From positions 127,126-191,125 of the forward strand of contig LUCW03001715.1 in NCBI GenBank assembly GCA_001586965.3: DNA of 64,000 nucleotides. Direction: 5' to 3'. Positions 26,761 through 38,157 of the stretch are shown piece by piece (the stretch's first letter is position 1; the number at the start of each line of letters is the position of its first letter). The position numbers and the translations under genes were made by a program. The notes below the pieces were generated by a model. It had not been told where the DNA came from and ran no database searches. It saw only the letters and a list, made by a program, of their open reading frames with translations. This DNA comes from Sphaeroforma sirkka (Eukaryota; Opisthokonta; Ichthyosporea; Ichthyophonida).

Positions 26761-29690
26761 GTCCTTGTTCATATCTCGCCTCAAGAGTAAGAAGTACTAC
26801 ACGACGCTGGACATATCGGCTGCATACCACAGGCTGCCCATCCATCCAGACTCACAATACTTATTTAGTTTTACACACGAACGTTATCAGTACTCGTTCA
26901 CATCAGCACCGTTCGGTCTTCATGTACTCACGCAGCAGTTTCAACGTACCTTGAGTACAATACTTGATGGCTTACCGGTTCACCACTATATCGATGACAT
27001 AGTTATCGCCAGTGACGGTTATGACGAACACGTTAGGACGGTGCAGAAGGTGATACAACGCTTAACATACCACAGTTTTAAGCTTAACCCTGCCAAGTGC
27101 CACTTCGCTATCTCCGAAGTCATGATCCTAGGAAAGAAAGTATCGGCACAAGGCATTGACATTGACCATGAAAAGCAGGCCAAGCTGATCGACTGGCCCA
27201 CACCACAACGATACAAAGATATAGCCTCGGCGTTGGGATTAGCAAATTACCTCCACGAACATCTGCCTAATTTCGCGCACACGGTTGCACCCTTGCGCGA
27301 ATTTTGCAAACTCAAACCAAAGGAGTTGATAGGTGATCGTTGGGAGGAGAGACATGCACAGGCGTGGCAGGCAATGAAGGACGCAGTGGTGAATGCTGTG
27401 GCGTTACACTTTCCGGTCGACGGCATTCCTCTGAACTTGGAAACCGACGCTAGCGATTACGGTTTAGGGGAGCGCTATTCCAATGGGTCAACGGTAAGAA
27501 ACATTACTTAATGTTCTTTAGTAAGACTCTGAACCATGCGCAACAGAACTACGCCACACCTATGAAGGAGTTACTGGCATTGGTATATGGACTGACACAT
27601 TTCAGGGAATACTTGGATGGGCAACGGTTTGCGGTCTTCACGGACCACAAGGTCCTTGTGTATATGAACACACAGCTCAAGCTTAATCCGATGCTTCAGA
27701 GATGGCATCATATCATTGCGCCATTCAACTTTACCATATCGCATATACCAGGAGAGTCAAATGTGCTCCCGGACATGTTAAGTAGAGTACACGAGGGGAC
27801 AGCGGAGCAGGACGAACTCGAAATAATGTATACCGACGGCTGGCAGTTATTCCCTAGTTACTTTGAACAAGCGCAACAACACTTTGGACCGAATGACATA
27901 GATGTATTTGCGGACCCAACCAACGCTCAGCTTCCTCGGTTCTGGACGAAGGATGATGGGGAAGGAGCGTTTGCCCACGACTGGTCGATAGTCGATGGAT
28001 GGATGAACCCGCCTTGGGAACAGATACACAGGATGTTACGCAAGATACGAGCCGACGGCGCACGGGCCACAGTATGTCTACCATGGGTACCAAGAGCACC
28101 ATGGTTCGACCTGTTCAAGCAGTTATTGCAGACAGAACCGGTGCTGGTACCACGGACACCACACACGTTCCTCAAGTACGCTAAGTACGCATGTGGGAAG
28201 ACACCATGGGGTCATACCGTAGTAGCACGGGTGGGTCCTCCCAATGGATTCAAACTGGACCCGCTGTTTTCACAGCGACTTGGTTTTGCAGAACCAAAGC
28301 ATACAAAATATGTCATGTGCTTAGACACAGCGCGAGAAATCTCAGTGGCACTGGCAGATGCAGAGGGTCAACCGGCGTTTGCACAAGCGAGTCCGGCGGA
28401 GAAACAGCGTCGTACGCAACTCACGCAAGCGCAACACGAACAAGGACATCATGGGGCGGCGGACACAGTCCAACAACTTCGTCAGAACGGTCACATTTGG
28501 CCAGGGGCACTTGAGTTAGCCACAGAAGTTAAGCGGCAATGTGGCACATGTTTGGGACAGGACACACTTCGTAAAGGTTTCCACCCGATGATTAGCATCG
28601 ATGCACGCTACCCGTGGGACCATATTCAAGTGGACTACATCCCGATGCCACTGGAGTCCAGACGCAAGAACAATTATATTCTTCACGTCTTAGACATCGC
28701 CACAGGCTATTCTATCCTTCGAGCCACACCGGACAAGACAAAGGAAACCACGACACAGACACTCATAGAGATTTTTGGCGAACATGGTTTCCCCGCAAAA
28801 TCCAAACAGACATGGGGAAGGAGTTCACCAACAAGTTAGTGGAGCTTCTGGTCCAGGAAGTGGGGATGCTACATAAGGTGTCTCCACCATATCGACCCCA
28901 AGTGCTGGGCGCGGCAGAACGACGTCACAAGGAGATTACACGTTCTATTCGACAATGCTGTGAGGCAGTTCCCCTTCGATGGGACGAACGCCTTCCGTTT
29001 ACGATGCTATACCAGAACCTTCGGATATCCCGTCGCCATAAGAGTGCACCGTTTAGCGTGTACTTTGGCCGCCGCCATGTTCCGTTCGCCGATTTCACGG
29101 ACGAGTTACCGGATTCTCAGCCAATGACGAATGACACCTGGGCACAACGATTAGACCAGTTACAGGACACTATATTGCCGACCCTCCACCACATTACCAA
29201 GAAGTATACAGGCAAGCTTACGACGACATTTGACCGCCTGCATGCTCACGACTTGGTACATTTCGACGAAGGAGATGTGGTCATGGTACGATCAGAAGGC
29301 CGAACAACGAAGGCTATGCGGCCATTGTTTGGACCATATGTAGTCAAAGCTAGACACGGCCAACGCTACGAGTTAGCGAACAAGGATGGTTCCGCCCCAC
29401 CAGAATTCAAGACCAAACCGGTACGGGTGGAACTCCTCCGTTTAGTGCATAGACGCACAGACCCACCAATTAACGAAGACTTATGGACCAAAGGAGGGGT
29501 TGAGTTTCGCCATATTATCACACATCGTACGAATGATGAGACGGGGAAATTAGAATACCTGGTGAGATGGCGAGAAGGCGAACCAACGTGGGAAACAGCA
29601 GAAGCTTTTGATGATGCCAACGATATCGCGGCCTACCACAAAGCTTCGCAGACACGGACACGTAAGCGCCAACGTGCACAGTTCTAATAC
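26756..29690 (+). pseudogene. pol region of element B: RT, RNase H, integrase, chromodomain
   Basis: Parts in order: reverse transcriptase (YTTLDISAAYHRLPIHPDS, SAPFGLHVLTQQFQ, active-site YIDD) at about 26.78-27.3 kb; RNase H (ETDASDYG, TDHKVLVYMN) at about 27.4-27.8 kb; an amino-methyltransferase-like or linker stretch (FADPTNAQLPRFW, WMNPPW) at about 27.87-28.25 kb; integrase (WDHIQVDYIPMP) at about 28.4-29.1 kb; chromodomain (LEYLVRWREGEPTWETAE) at about 29.5-29.65 kb. A C-terminal chromodomain marks the chromovirus branch and normally steers integration to modified chromatin. Confidence 0.85.
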
Positions 29691-29699
29691 TTTATCTTC

Positions 29700-30370
29700 A
29701 ATATAACTTTGTTCTCGGATATCGAGCTCAAGCTCTGGAGCATAAACCAGCAACTCTAGCTCCCGAGTATAAACCAGCCACTCGAGCTCTTGAGTATAAA
29801 AAGCAGCGACTCTAGCTCCCGAGTATAAACCAGCCACTCGAGCTCTTGAGTATATAAAAGCAGCGACTCTAGCTCCCGAGTATAAACCAGCCACTCGAGC
29901 TCGCGAGAATAAACGGTTAGCACTCGAGCTCGCGAGGGAAAATCGTCAGCGGCTCAAGCTCGCGAGGTTAAATGAGCCACTCTTGCTTCGGAGTATAACA
30001 CAGCGAAATCAAATCAAACAACTCCTTGGGCATTGTTTTGAAACAGCGGGTTAATGGTTTGCACGGTTTCTGCCACTGGCAGTTTTTCTCCGACACAAAT
30101 ACAGTCCTATATTGTACTTGCCAAACTCCTATATGCTGACACAGATGAACAGTAGCTTCAAGAATTCAAACACGACGGGTCGCTCGAGACGTACACATCG
30201 GGTCCTCTAGCTCTCTGAGGTAAAATGCCAGCACAATGCTCTAGCTCTCTGAGGATAAATGCCAGCACAATGCTCTAGCTCTCGAGGATAAATGCCAGCA
30301 CAATGCTCTAGCTCTCGAGGATAAATGCCAGCACAATGCTCTAGCTCTCGAGGATAATGCCAGCACATAA
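29700..30370 (+). repeat. Two minisatellites in the 3' untranslated part of element B
   Basis: The first array (about 29720-29990) repeats CGAGCTCTTGAGTATAAA-type units of roughly 30-45 bp with a GAGCTC core. The second (about 30205-30370) repeats CAATGCTCTAGCTCTCGAGG with a period near 34-39 bp, at least five times. They sit between the chromodomain and the polypurine tract. Confidence 0.9.
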
Positions 30371-30440
30371 GGTACTATGCTATTCTTATCATCTCTGAAA
30401 CTGGCACACTGCTTTGTTCAGTGCTTCAGTTTGGGGGGGT

Positions 30441-30687
30441 TGTGGTCAGAATACAAGTACTTATATTTATTTGATTATTTTAGGTTTATTACAAGTTTTA
30501 CAGTTTATCAGAATAATCTGATAAACTGGGTTTTAGGGTTTTGCTGGTTTTACAGCACATGACTAATGACTCATTTAAGAGTCAGTCATTTTAGGATTAC
30601 TGTTTATAATTACTAATAAATGAACAACGTCCCCCCCCCTGAGGAGGAGAACGTTGAGATACAGTTATCTCGCGTATACTTACTACA
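30441..30687 (+). repeat. 3' LTR of element B
   Basis: Preceded by the polypurine tract TTTGGGGGGGT (30430-30440). It is almost identical to the 5' LTR, with small length differences in the CCCCC/GGAGG part. Confidence 0.92.
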
Positions 30688-31776
30688 GTACGAGTTAAAG
30701 ACTCATGTTGTCCTCCGTGTCGTTTAATATTTGGTCCAGTAACCATTTCCGATGTAGGCGCCTTACGTTTATTACTTGGTAAGGTAATAGCCAAAGGTTG
30801 TTCTTCATTAGTAAGTAAGTTCGAAGGATTTTTTGCTCTGATGGTAAGCAGATCAGAAAGTTTAGTCACATAGGAAGTAAGTGGCAAATAGGGAATTTCA
30901 GATCAATCCGGGTTTGTAGTCACCTGAGGAAACCCTTTCCGTTTATCTCGTATGTTCCTATGTAAACGCTATGCCATTTCTTATTAAAAATACGAAGGAA
31001 GTCGCGTGATTCCCGAATTGCATCGGAGGTTAGCCAAGCTACTGCTCCATCTATAAAACGGGTCTTGTAGTAAGTGTAACCGTCTTTGGATGTTTTGTCA
31101 ATTATATCTTTGACTTGTGACTCCATAACTGGGACATCAGAATCAAATGAGCGAGCGTATGAGAGTTCGGAGGTAGGGATACGGTGAGTGCCTAGAATAG
31201 TTGCGCTAGTACCATCTATGTTATTCACTTCGTAAGTATCACTCTTCCCATCATGGTAGGAAATAACAAAAGGTCCGATTGTCATAGAAGAGAGTTCGGT
31301 AACGTTGGCATTGCGATTTATAATGTTAACATAATCTCCAACTTTGACCTGAACAATGTTCTTAGTGTTATTCCATTGGTCATACGCTTTAAGTAGGACA
31401 CGATTTTTGTGCTCGAGTAAACAGGGGTAACCAACGTTCTGCATATGCTCGATCTTTTGTAGCCACGGATTAACGTGTTTATCGGGCGCAGTTTTGTCAA
31501 ACGTTGCTTGTAATTCGCTATAACGGCCATAGAAATAGTGAAACGGGAGTGTTCCAGTTTGAGGATTTATGCAGTTATTCATTTGAGTCTGAACCCATTT
31601 CAAATGATAAGGCCACATATCCTCAACGTCATCTAGTGCGATACACAATAGCTTCTTTAGTTCTCTATGACGTGTCTCATTTGCACCCTGCGTTTGAGGT
31701 TTATATGGAACACCACGCCTATGGGTCATGCCTGATACGAGTATAAGTGCCTCCATTACGTCGGTACAAAACTCAC
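30688..31776 (-). pseudogene. Element A: integrase C-terminal part with chromodomain-like end
   Basis: The minus-strand sequence contains integrase core pieces (YKPQTQGANETRHRELKKLL) and, near its end, a chromodomain-like fold (YTYYKTRFIDGAVAWLTSDA). The same region in copy C is at 59.33-60.4 kb. It is bounded by element B on one side and the LINE on the other. Confidence 0.8.
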
Positions 31777-33282
31777 GCGGCCCTGAACTGCAGCCCCCTG
31801 ACAGCGCACCCAAAGAAAACCGATGCAGATATCGCCTCCCCCGCCGACTTCCGCCCCATCACGCTTACGCAAATAGTCAGACGCATCTTTGAAAAGTGCT
31901 TTCTTAATCTGATTACGAGCCACCCCGGCTCTGCTACCCATGCTACCCAAGCTGGCTTCAAATCACGGTACTCCTGTCTTACCCAAACAAGGCTCAATCG
32001 TCGGCCCCCAGCTCTTTATTATCTACAAGGGTTCTTAGCTGTCACGCTAGCACAACTTCGGCCCAAGCGCCTCCGCTCTTATTTATTTGTTGATGACACA
32101 CGGATCCAAGCCCCTCGACCGGTTTCGCTCCAGCCCTTCTTAGATGACATTGATGCGTGGGGACGCAAATCTGGCCTCGAACAGGGTGTCATTAAACCCC
32201 GAGTACGATCTACCGACTTGCGACACGCGGCGCCAACCCTCCGTATAAATGGTGAGCTTATCACGCCGACGCTTGCAGACGCACCTTGGAACACACGTTA
32301 CCTCCCCCTGAAGATGGCGCCCACACATGCCGAACTGAAACACTCCAAACATCTGGGGTTCCCACTCTCTCACGGAGTACCAGGAATCAACCTCGCCAGA
32401 CATATAGAATCCCTGGTTGCAGCATTGTCACTGGGTATCGCCTCTTTCCGCGCTTATGGCTTCCATGGCTTCAGCTGGCGACACCCCCGCAACCGACTGG
32501 TGATGTTCAGAACATTCATTCTATTCACGGCTACATATGGGCTGAACATTATTGCGTGGGCTCCGCCTATATGGAAGGATGCGTTGGACCCCCTGTTCGA
32601 GCGCTTTAACTCAGCACTCATCCAAGCAGCAGCCATCATCACGGGCACTAAATATCCTCGGTTTCCCAAACATCAAACAAACTTACTTCACTTTTACGGC
32701 CTGCTCCCCGCGCGACCATTCGCGGACTACCTCAGATGTTGCCTGGGAATACAACTCCACTCAATGGCCAGCACAAATCCACTTACCCCTCTGATGCAAC
32801 CCGCCTGGGCCCACGACAAACCATCACTGCGCTTTCCGTACAGTATCTATGCTCACCTGAAAACTGTACACAAAACCACGGGCGGGCGTACACCCGACCA
32901 TGTAGCCCTCCGCCAACGCTGTGACGACATCAGGAAGAACTCAACAAAACGTTGGTTCAACAAGGAGATCGCGGCAATGGCCCGGCGCCAATACTACCAA
33001 CAACTGGTTATGGGTAAACCGCCAACCTCAAACCAAGACACAGCCAGACACGACAGCTTCAATCGCTGCTTCGGGTCTACACCAATCCGGCTCTGTGCTA
33101 TGATTGTAACGAATACGTACATGTTCACATTGCTCGACTACCGCACCGACGGCTGTCTCTGCCCTGTCTGCCCCGGTAGCCACAAGTTCACTACCAGCCA
33201 CTTTACCTGCATCCAACAACTGATTCGACGCATCCTGGTAGACCCGAAACTGCCGCCCATTGGCCCTGACCTCCTTCAGTAA
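31777..33282 (+). pseudogene. LINE ORF2 fragment: reverse transcriptase C-terminal half and zinc-knuckle region
   Basis: About 500 codons. Recognisable non-LTR reverse-transcriptase pieces are ADFRPITLTQIVRRIFEKCF, QAGFKSRYS and LFVDDTRIQA (the YADD active site is here FVDD). The stretch between the QAGF and VDD motifs is far too short, so an internal deletion has removed part of the palm. The thumb and a C-terminal C-x2-C-x8-H-x4-C motif (CPVCPGSHKFTTSHFTC) follow. There is no endonuclease domain because of 5' truncation. The TAA at 33280 replaces a CAA present in the related LINE end near 54409, so the original protein was longer. It cannot be active. Confidence 0.8.
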
Positions 33283-33895
33283 TTGCAGGAGTGCCACGAC
33301 TTCCACGGTATCTGGACCCTCCACGAACACCGTGAATCTTTTCTTCAGCATGTTGAAGTATCACCGTACCCTCACCCGTCCCTGACACATCAACAGATGT
33401 TCTCCATACCCCGGCTAATCACGCTGTTGAAGTACTACTTCCAAATTTTGGTTCAAACCAAATCATCGCGCTTGTTGGTTCCGCCTATGATACTTCCGAT
33501 CCAGGCCAGCCAACACATACCGAATTCATCCGTGGTCTGGTGCAGCATTGGCTTACCCCCCATCCTCGCTCCTCGACCGGATTATGATGGATAACCTGGT
33601 CCTTCTCGGTATTTCATACTCTGCACTATCCCATTCCGCGGCACTACACGGCGCAGACCTGATCCGTACCACAAAAGTGGGTACTCTACTTAGTAGGTCA
33701 CCAAGCGAAAATATGGAACATTCGATAGTAACAGTGTTTTGTCAACACCGGCCCCGAGTTGACTCAGCGCATATTTTCCATTGTCGACTCACTTGACCCA
33801 AGCTTCAAACGGTATTTTACTGAACACTTTTTCCCGTCAATCTTTCCTGAACCACTACAGCGACTATGAGAGCCATACCATATGTTCATACATTG
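31777..33895 (+). mobile_element. 5'-truncated LINE (non-LTR retrotransposon) inserted in element A
   Basis: LINE sequence starts abruptly at GCGGCCCTGAACTGCAG and ends at CCATATGTTCATACATTG. The same 3' end occurs at 55013, which fixes the terminus; it lacks a poly(A) tail. No target-site duplication was found. It is older than a fresh insertion, since its reading frame is interrupted. Confidence 0.8.
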
Positions 33896-34550
33896 TATGT
33901 TTCGCAACTCCTGACTGTCCTTTAAGCAGCGCTTTAAGTAGTTGAGTGCGAGCTTCAGGTTCTCTTAGAGCTTTGAGTCTTTGATCCATGGCCTTAGCTA
34001 GTTCCATGTTTTTACGATCTAATGCCGTCTCAATCGGCATTACCTCGACTGTATTCTTGTTGGGTGCATGTGTTGTACGAGTCTTGAGCTTTTGTTCAAA
34101 CTCCTTAAACTCCTCTAGTTTAGCTAAGAACTCGGTTGAGGGTTTGTTTTTGGGTTTTCCTTAGTGGTACCTGGAGGACCGATGCGACAAACGATGGTGT
34201 GTTTCCAAGGTGTCTTCTTAATAGAATAAGATCCCTGATACAAGAACGTGTCGGTTTCACGGTCGACATAGATAGGCTCGTCTTGTATCATATTAATTAG
34301 ATCACGTATCCATGGGTCGGAGCTACGTAAGGGACAACACAGCGTAATGGTAGACTTAGTAATATTAACATAATTTAATAACTGTGCGATAAGTTGCCTT
34401 GGTGGGTTAGCCCACGCATTATGCTTTGATAAGTCAAGTTGAAAGGCATCACCTTTAGGATGAGTCAACGACCTATAATTAGAAACCTGTTTGTTATGTT
34501 CTGCGGCGAACATATCAATAGTAAATGGACCCCATCTTGATTGAGCTGTG
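33896..34550 (-). pseudogene. Element A: region between RNase H and integrase
   Basis: The minus strand carries GPFTIDMFAAEHNKQVSNY and HNAWANPPRQLIAQLLNYV, a domain that also occurs in elements B and D between RNase H and integrase. It matches copy C at about 60.92-61.56 kb. Element D begins directly at 34551. Confidence 0.75.
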
Positions 34551-34850
34551 GTCAAAACCAAGTGTCACTTGATAAAGAGTGTTAAGTCTGAAATAAGCTA
34601 ACTCAGTCAGAAGTGCCGATATGAACTGTGCGTCTGTTGTATTTATTAATCACGTCTTTATGTAAGACGAGATTTTCTCTAACAACGACAGATTGTGAAA
34701 ATCTCCGTATCTAAGATTCCGGTCTCCTAGTTACTAATTAATGATGACACTCGGTGAGTCATCATTCTATTCCTCTAAACTATATGCTACTATCTAATCC
34801 GGTCCTTGGCCCGGTCATCAATAAATTCCTCTACACGGACCGTGGGGTTA
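34551..34850 (-). repeat. LTR of element D, left copy (3' LTR)
   Basis: Its first 250 bp match 50595-50850 closely (for example AGATTCCGGTCTCCTAGTTA). Beyond CAATAAATTCCTCT the two copies part, so the inner limit is uncertain. Confidence 0.65.
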
Positions 34851-35038
34851 TTGCATCGTTAAAATTATTATTGAGCAATTATTACATATTGTCGTAATTA
34901 ACTTGTGCTAGCAATATCACTCAGTCAACTGTAAACAGACAAAAGTACCGGTTTTGTATTAAAATATTTGAAACAAATAACAGTCGTAAATCTACCTAGT
35001 GTTGTTTTCCTATCCTCCTATCGTTATTATTGTTATTA

Positions 35039-35114
<76 letters not shown>

Positions 35115-38100
35115 TATATATATTTAGAAAATAAATATATAACTGAATAATTACAAATAACAACATTCGTAAATTTATATAGTGTCGTTATTCCACCCTA
35201 CTGTTGTCTGGGACTTTCGTTAAATATTACAATTCTTTATGTAAATTCTCGTAATTCGTTACTTTTTATAACGCCCTATGTGTAATAGGCGAGTGATACT
35301 ATAGTCTCAATGTGTGTGCCTAAATTTGGCATACCACACATATTCTGTAGTAAAAGTCCCCTTAAACCACTATCAGTGTGGAGTTAGAATTAGTTTACAA
35401 TTAATTCACACGAGGTGAATTATTTGTAGACCACGTAGACAATCAAATATAAGAATAAATACACCGCACTGAGCCTCAAAGAGAATCAGTAGGTTTTAGT
35501 ATCGTATTTTGATGTGTTTACTACAATTCGACTATGATTGTCTTTTCTTGGATTAACGTTAAACCATTGCAACGTTTATGTTTGTTGCGTTCTATTTCAT
35601 AGTATAGTAGACTAATAAACGTTTTGTTTTCAAACACGTATATTCAAACTACTTTCTATTTAATATATTATATCTCTTTCTAGCCGAAAAATACTATGCT
35701 ATAATATATTGAACATATGTTCAATCTTTTAGCAGTGAGTATAGATATTATTATTGAGTGTGATGCGGATAGCGTTTGTGAGGAATTGGTGGTCATCCCC
35801 CCACTATGACTGTATAAGCGCTCGAGGTATCGTCGAGTGCAGGTGTTGATATCTTTGTTGTTTTTCCGTGCTTACATGAAAGTGTTATATATATTACTGT
35901 ACTGCTTTGTGATTTACATTAGCTCGGTTAATATTTAAAATGGTATTAGTGCTATTGTTCTTTTCTGTTTTCCTTTGTTACTTTATTTTTTGTTTTATGT
36001 GTTTTGTGTAAGCTATGTGATAATGTAATGTTGATGTGTATGTATGTTTCTTGCAATAGACTATCAATGGTTGTTACACTGATTGCTATGTGTATATAAT
36101 ACCATCGATAATATTTAGATTTCTAAATTCGATGGCAATCGTTTGTATGATGATTTCTATTTGTATTATGGTCCACTAATAGTCCGTACTTTAGTGGTGT
36201 ATATTCATCCATTATGTTATTTTCGTGCTCGTGTATTCTATGTCGTATATTAACTCATGTTATGTGGTATGCGTGGCATGTGAGACGCCTTATGACGTCA
36301 TATCATAATTATAAGGGTATTAAGCCAAGGAATAGGCAATGATTTAGATGTTTTAATATTAATTGTCTGTTTATTATTGTGGTCGTTTCGATTGTTCTAT
36401 AATCTGTCTAATTGTCATCGTATTAAGTCTCGTTTATATTAATCTGATATCCACGGAGTGAAATTTAACAATCACGCGTGAGATTTTAACCGTGTATGTG
36501 ATTCTAGTGAAAGTATTATTGTATCTGTAGATTTATTGCATTTATAATGTCTTAAAGTCTCTATTATGTACTTTCGTATAGATAATATTATGAATCTACC
36601 AGTGATTTAAATGGAATGCGATGTCTTCGAACAATTTGTGAATTGAAAATTTTCGATTATGTTGTGTGTGCGGAAGCCATGTAGTTGTGAGGCTCATGAC
36701 TTCCTCTAATATGTGTGAAAGTATGAATGTCGTAGCGTATCTAGTTCGCGAGACATATGTGTTTATGTGTATGTGTGTATGTTATTTGTTAGTTAGTTAC
36801 CTGTTTATGTATGTTAACGTTTTGAGCAATATTTAAACGTTTATTACAAAACATAAACGTTTTATAAAAACGTTTTGTTATATTTTTAAGTAAGACCTAT
36901 TTTCAGGCCCCGTTTGTTTTTTTTAAAAAAGATACCCGTAAACGCATCGGACTAAAAGCAAATAATTTTGACAGATATGACATGTTCGTGCTGCTTTGCC
37001 CCCGCTAATACCCCAGCCTGTGCATATACATAATTATTGTTCGAAATGTTAATATATCCTCTTCCTTCCTTGTATAAAACAGATTCGACGAAGCAGATGC
37101 ACGCCCGTCTTTTCAATAAACGATACTCAGAGATAACCTCTGTTTGTCGCATCCTCGTAGTCAACCCTTTCATATGTGTTATATAATTATCTGCTCGAGT
37201 ATAATTGTGATTACTTCGCGATGTCTTGCTAACCGTGTGTGCGTGTGTGTGAATGTTGTGTGGTGTCCTCTGAAGCATACTCGAGTTGGGCGCGCATACG
37301 GTGACTCCGTCACAGCGCCTTACACGTTCCGACGTCTACGTATTTGTGTGACATGTTCCGACTCTTGCGTAATGATGTTATACATGTTCCGCCACCTACG
37401 TAATAATGTAACACGTTTCAACTCTCACGTAATAATGCTATCCAACTCAACATCAGTCACAGCGACAATGCAACACGCTCGGAGCTGCGGGTGCTCACCG
37501 ATTTTAGTGCTCACGCAAAGTTCAATGCGCCGTGTCCTCAGGGTTGCGCGCCTCTGAGTAAGAACTTCCGGGGTGCTCACCTTCATTCTCAGCATCTAAA
37601 TAAACGTACATAGTCTATTCTGTCTACTGTGAGGGTACCATGCAACACGCTCGAAGCTACGGTTAATAATCGAGCACACACAAAGTGCAATGCGCCGTGT
37701 CCTCAGGGTTGCGCGCCACTGAGTGAGAGTCAACAGGGTACTCACCTGTACTCTAAGCATATAGATATCATTGCCACGCACAACCACTATTCATTGTTTA
37801 ATGACGTTCTGTTTTAAATTGTTTTGCCTTGTCTATCCATGGATAGTGTATGGCTGATGTATAGCCATTATGGTAATTTGTTATGAGTATGTATAGACGT
37901 GTAAATGTCGTCTGTGTTATAAATATGTCTCTACGTGTAACTGTCGTCTATTGAATGTATTTTGATGTAGTACCTAGTTAACTGATAGATAATATGTCAG
38001 ATCACGGTAATGCCAAGTAAGCTGCTATCGTAAATATGTCTATACCAGTTTACTTTGTTAATATTATCGGTTGAGTATAGGTATACTCGTGCATTCGTTA

Positions 38101-38157
38101 CTCATGCGTACAGTAAGGACGCAGCCTCGGCCAGACATACCAACTATCAAGGTCGCT
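34851..38157 (-). other. Long AT-rich untranslated tail of element D
   Basis: No coding frame of substance. It holds an AT microsatellite at 35041-35111, AACGTTTT-type palindromes near 36820-36880, and a 172-bp-spaced duplication at 37470-37590 and 37642-37760. In element B the matching position also carries minisatellites. Another old insertion could be hidden here. Confidence 0.5.
37470..37760. repeat. Two-unit direct repeat, spacing 172 bp
   Basis: CAACACGCTCGGAGCTGCGG (37471) and CAACACGCTCGAAGCTACGG (37643) start the units. Both contain GCGCCGTGTCCTCAGGGTTG. Shorter CACGTAATAATG-type repeats precede them (37330-37440). Confidence 0.85.

Larger units (their letters stand above)
23500..30687 (+). 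mobile_element. Element B: young Ty3/gypsy chromovirus inserted in A
   Basis: The ends are LTRs at 23500-23748 and 30441-30687 (TGTGGTC..TACTACA), differing at only a few positions, so the insertion is recent. It is flanked by GTAC on both sides (23496-23499 and 30688-30691), and that GTAC is present once at the matching site of copy C near 59315. Inside are a 1.3-kb leader, a gag-like region, reverse transcriptase, RNase H, integrase and a terminal chromodomain, then a 3' untranslated part with minisatellites and a G-rich polypurine tract. It looks nearly whole, with about five breaks. Confidence 0.9.

Noticed and set aside
30205-30370. Short regular repeats that might suggest a CRISPR-like array
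   Set aside because: Units are adjacent with no unique spacers, lie in the 3' end of a retrotransposon, and the genome is eukaryotic.
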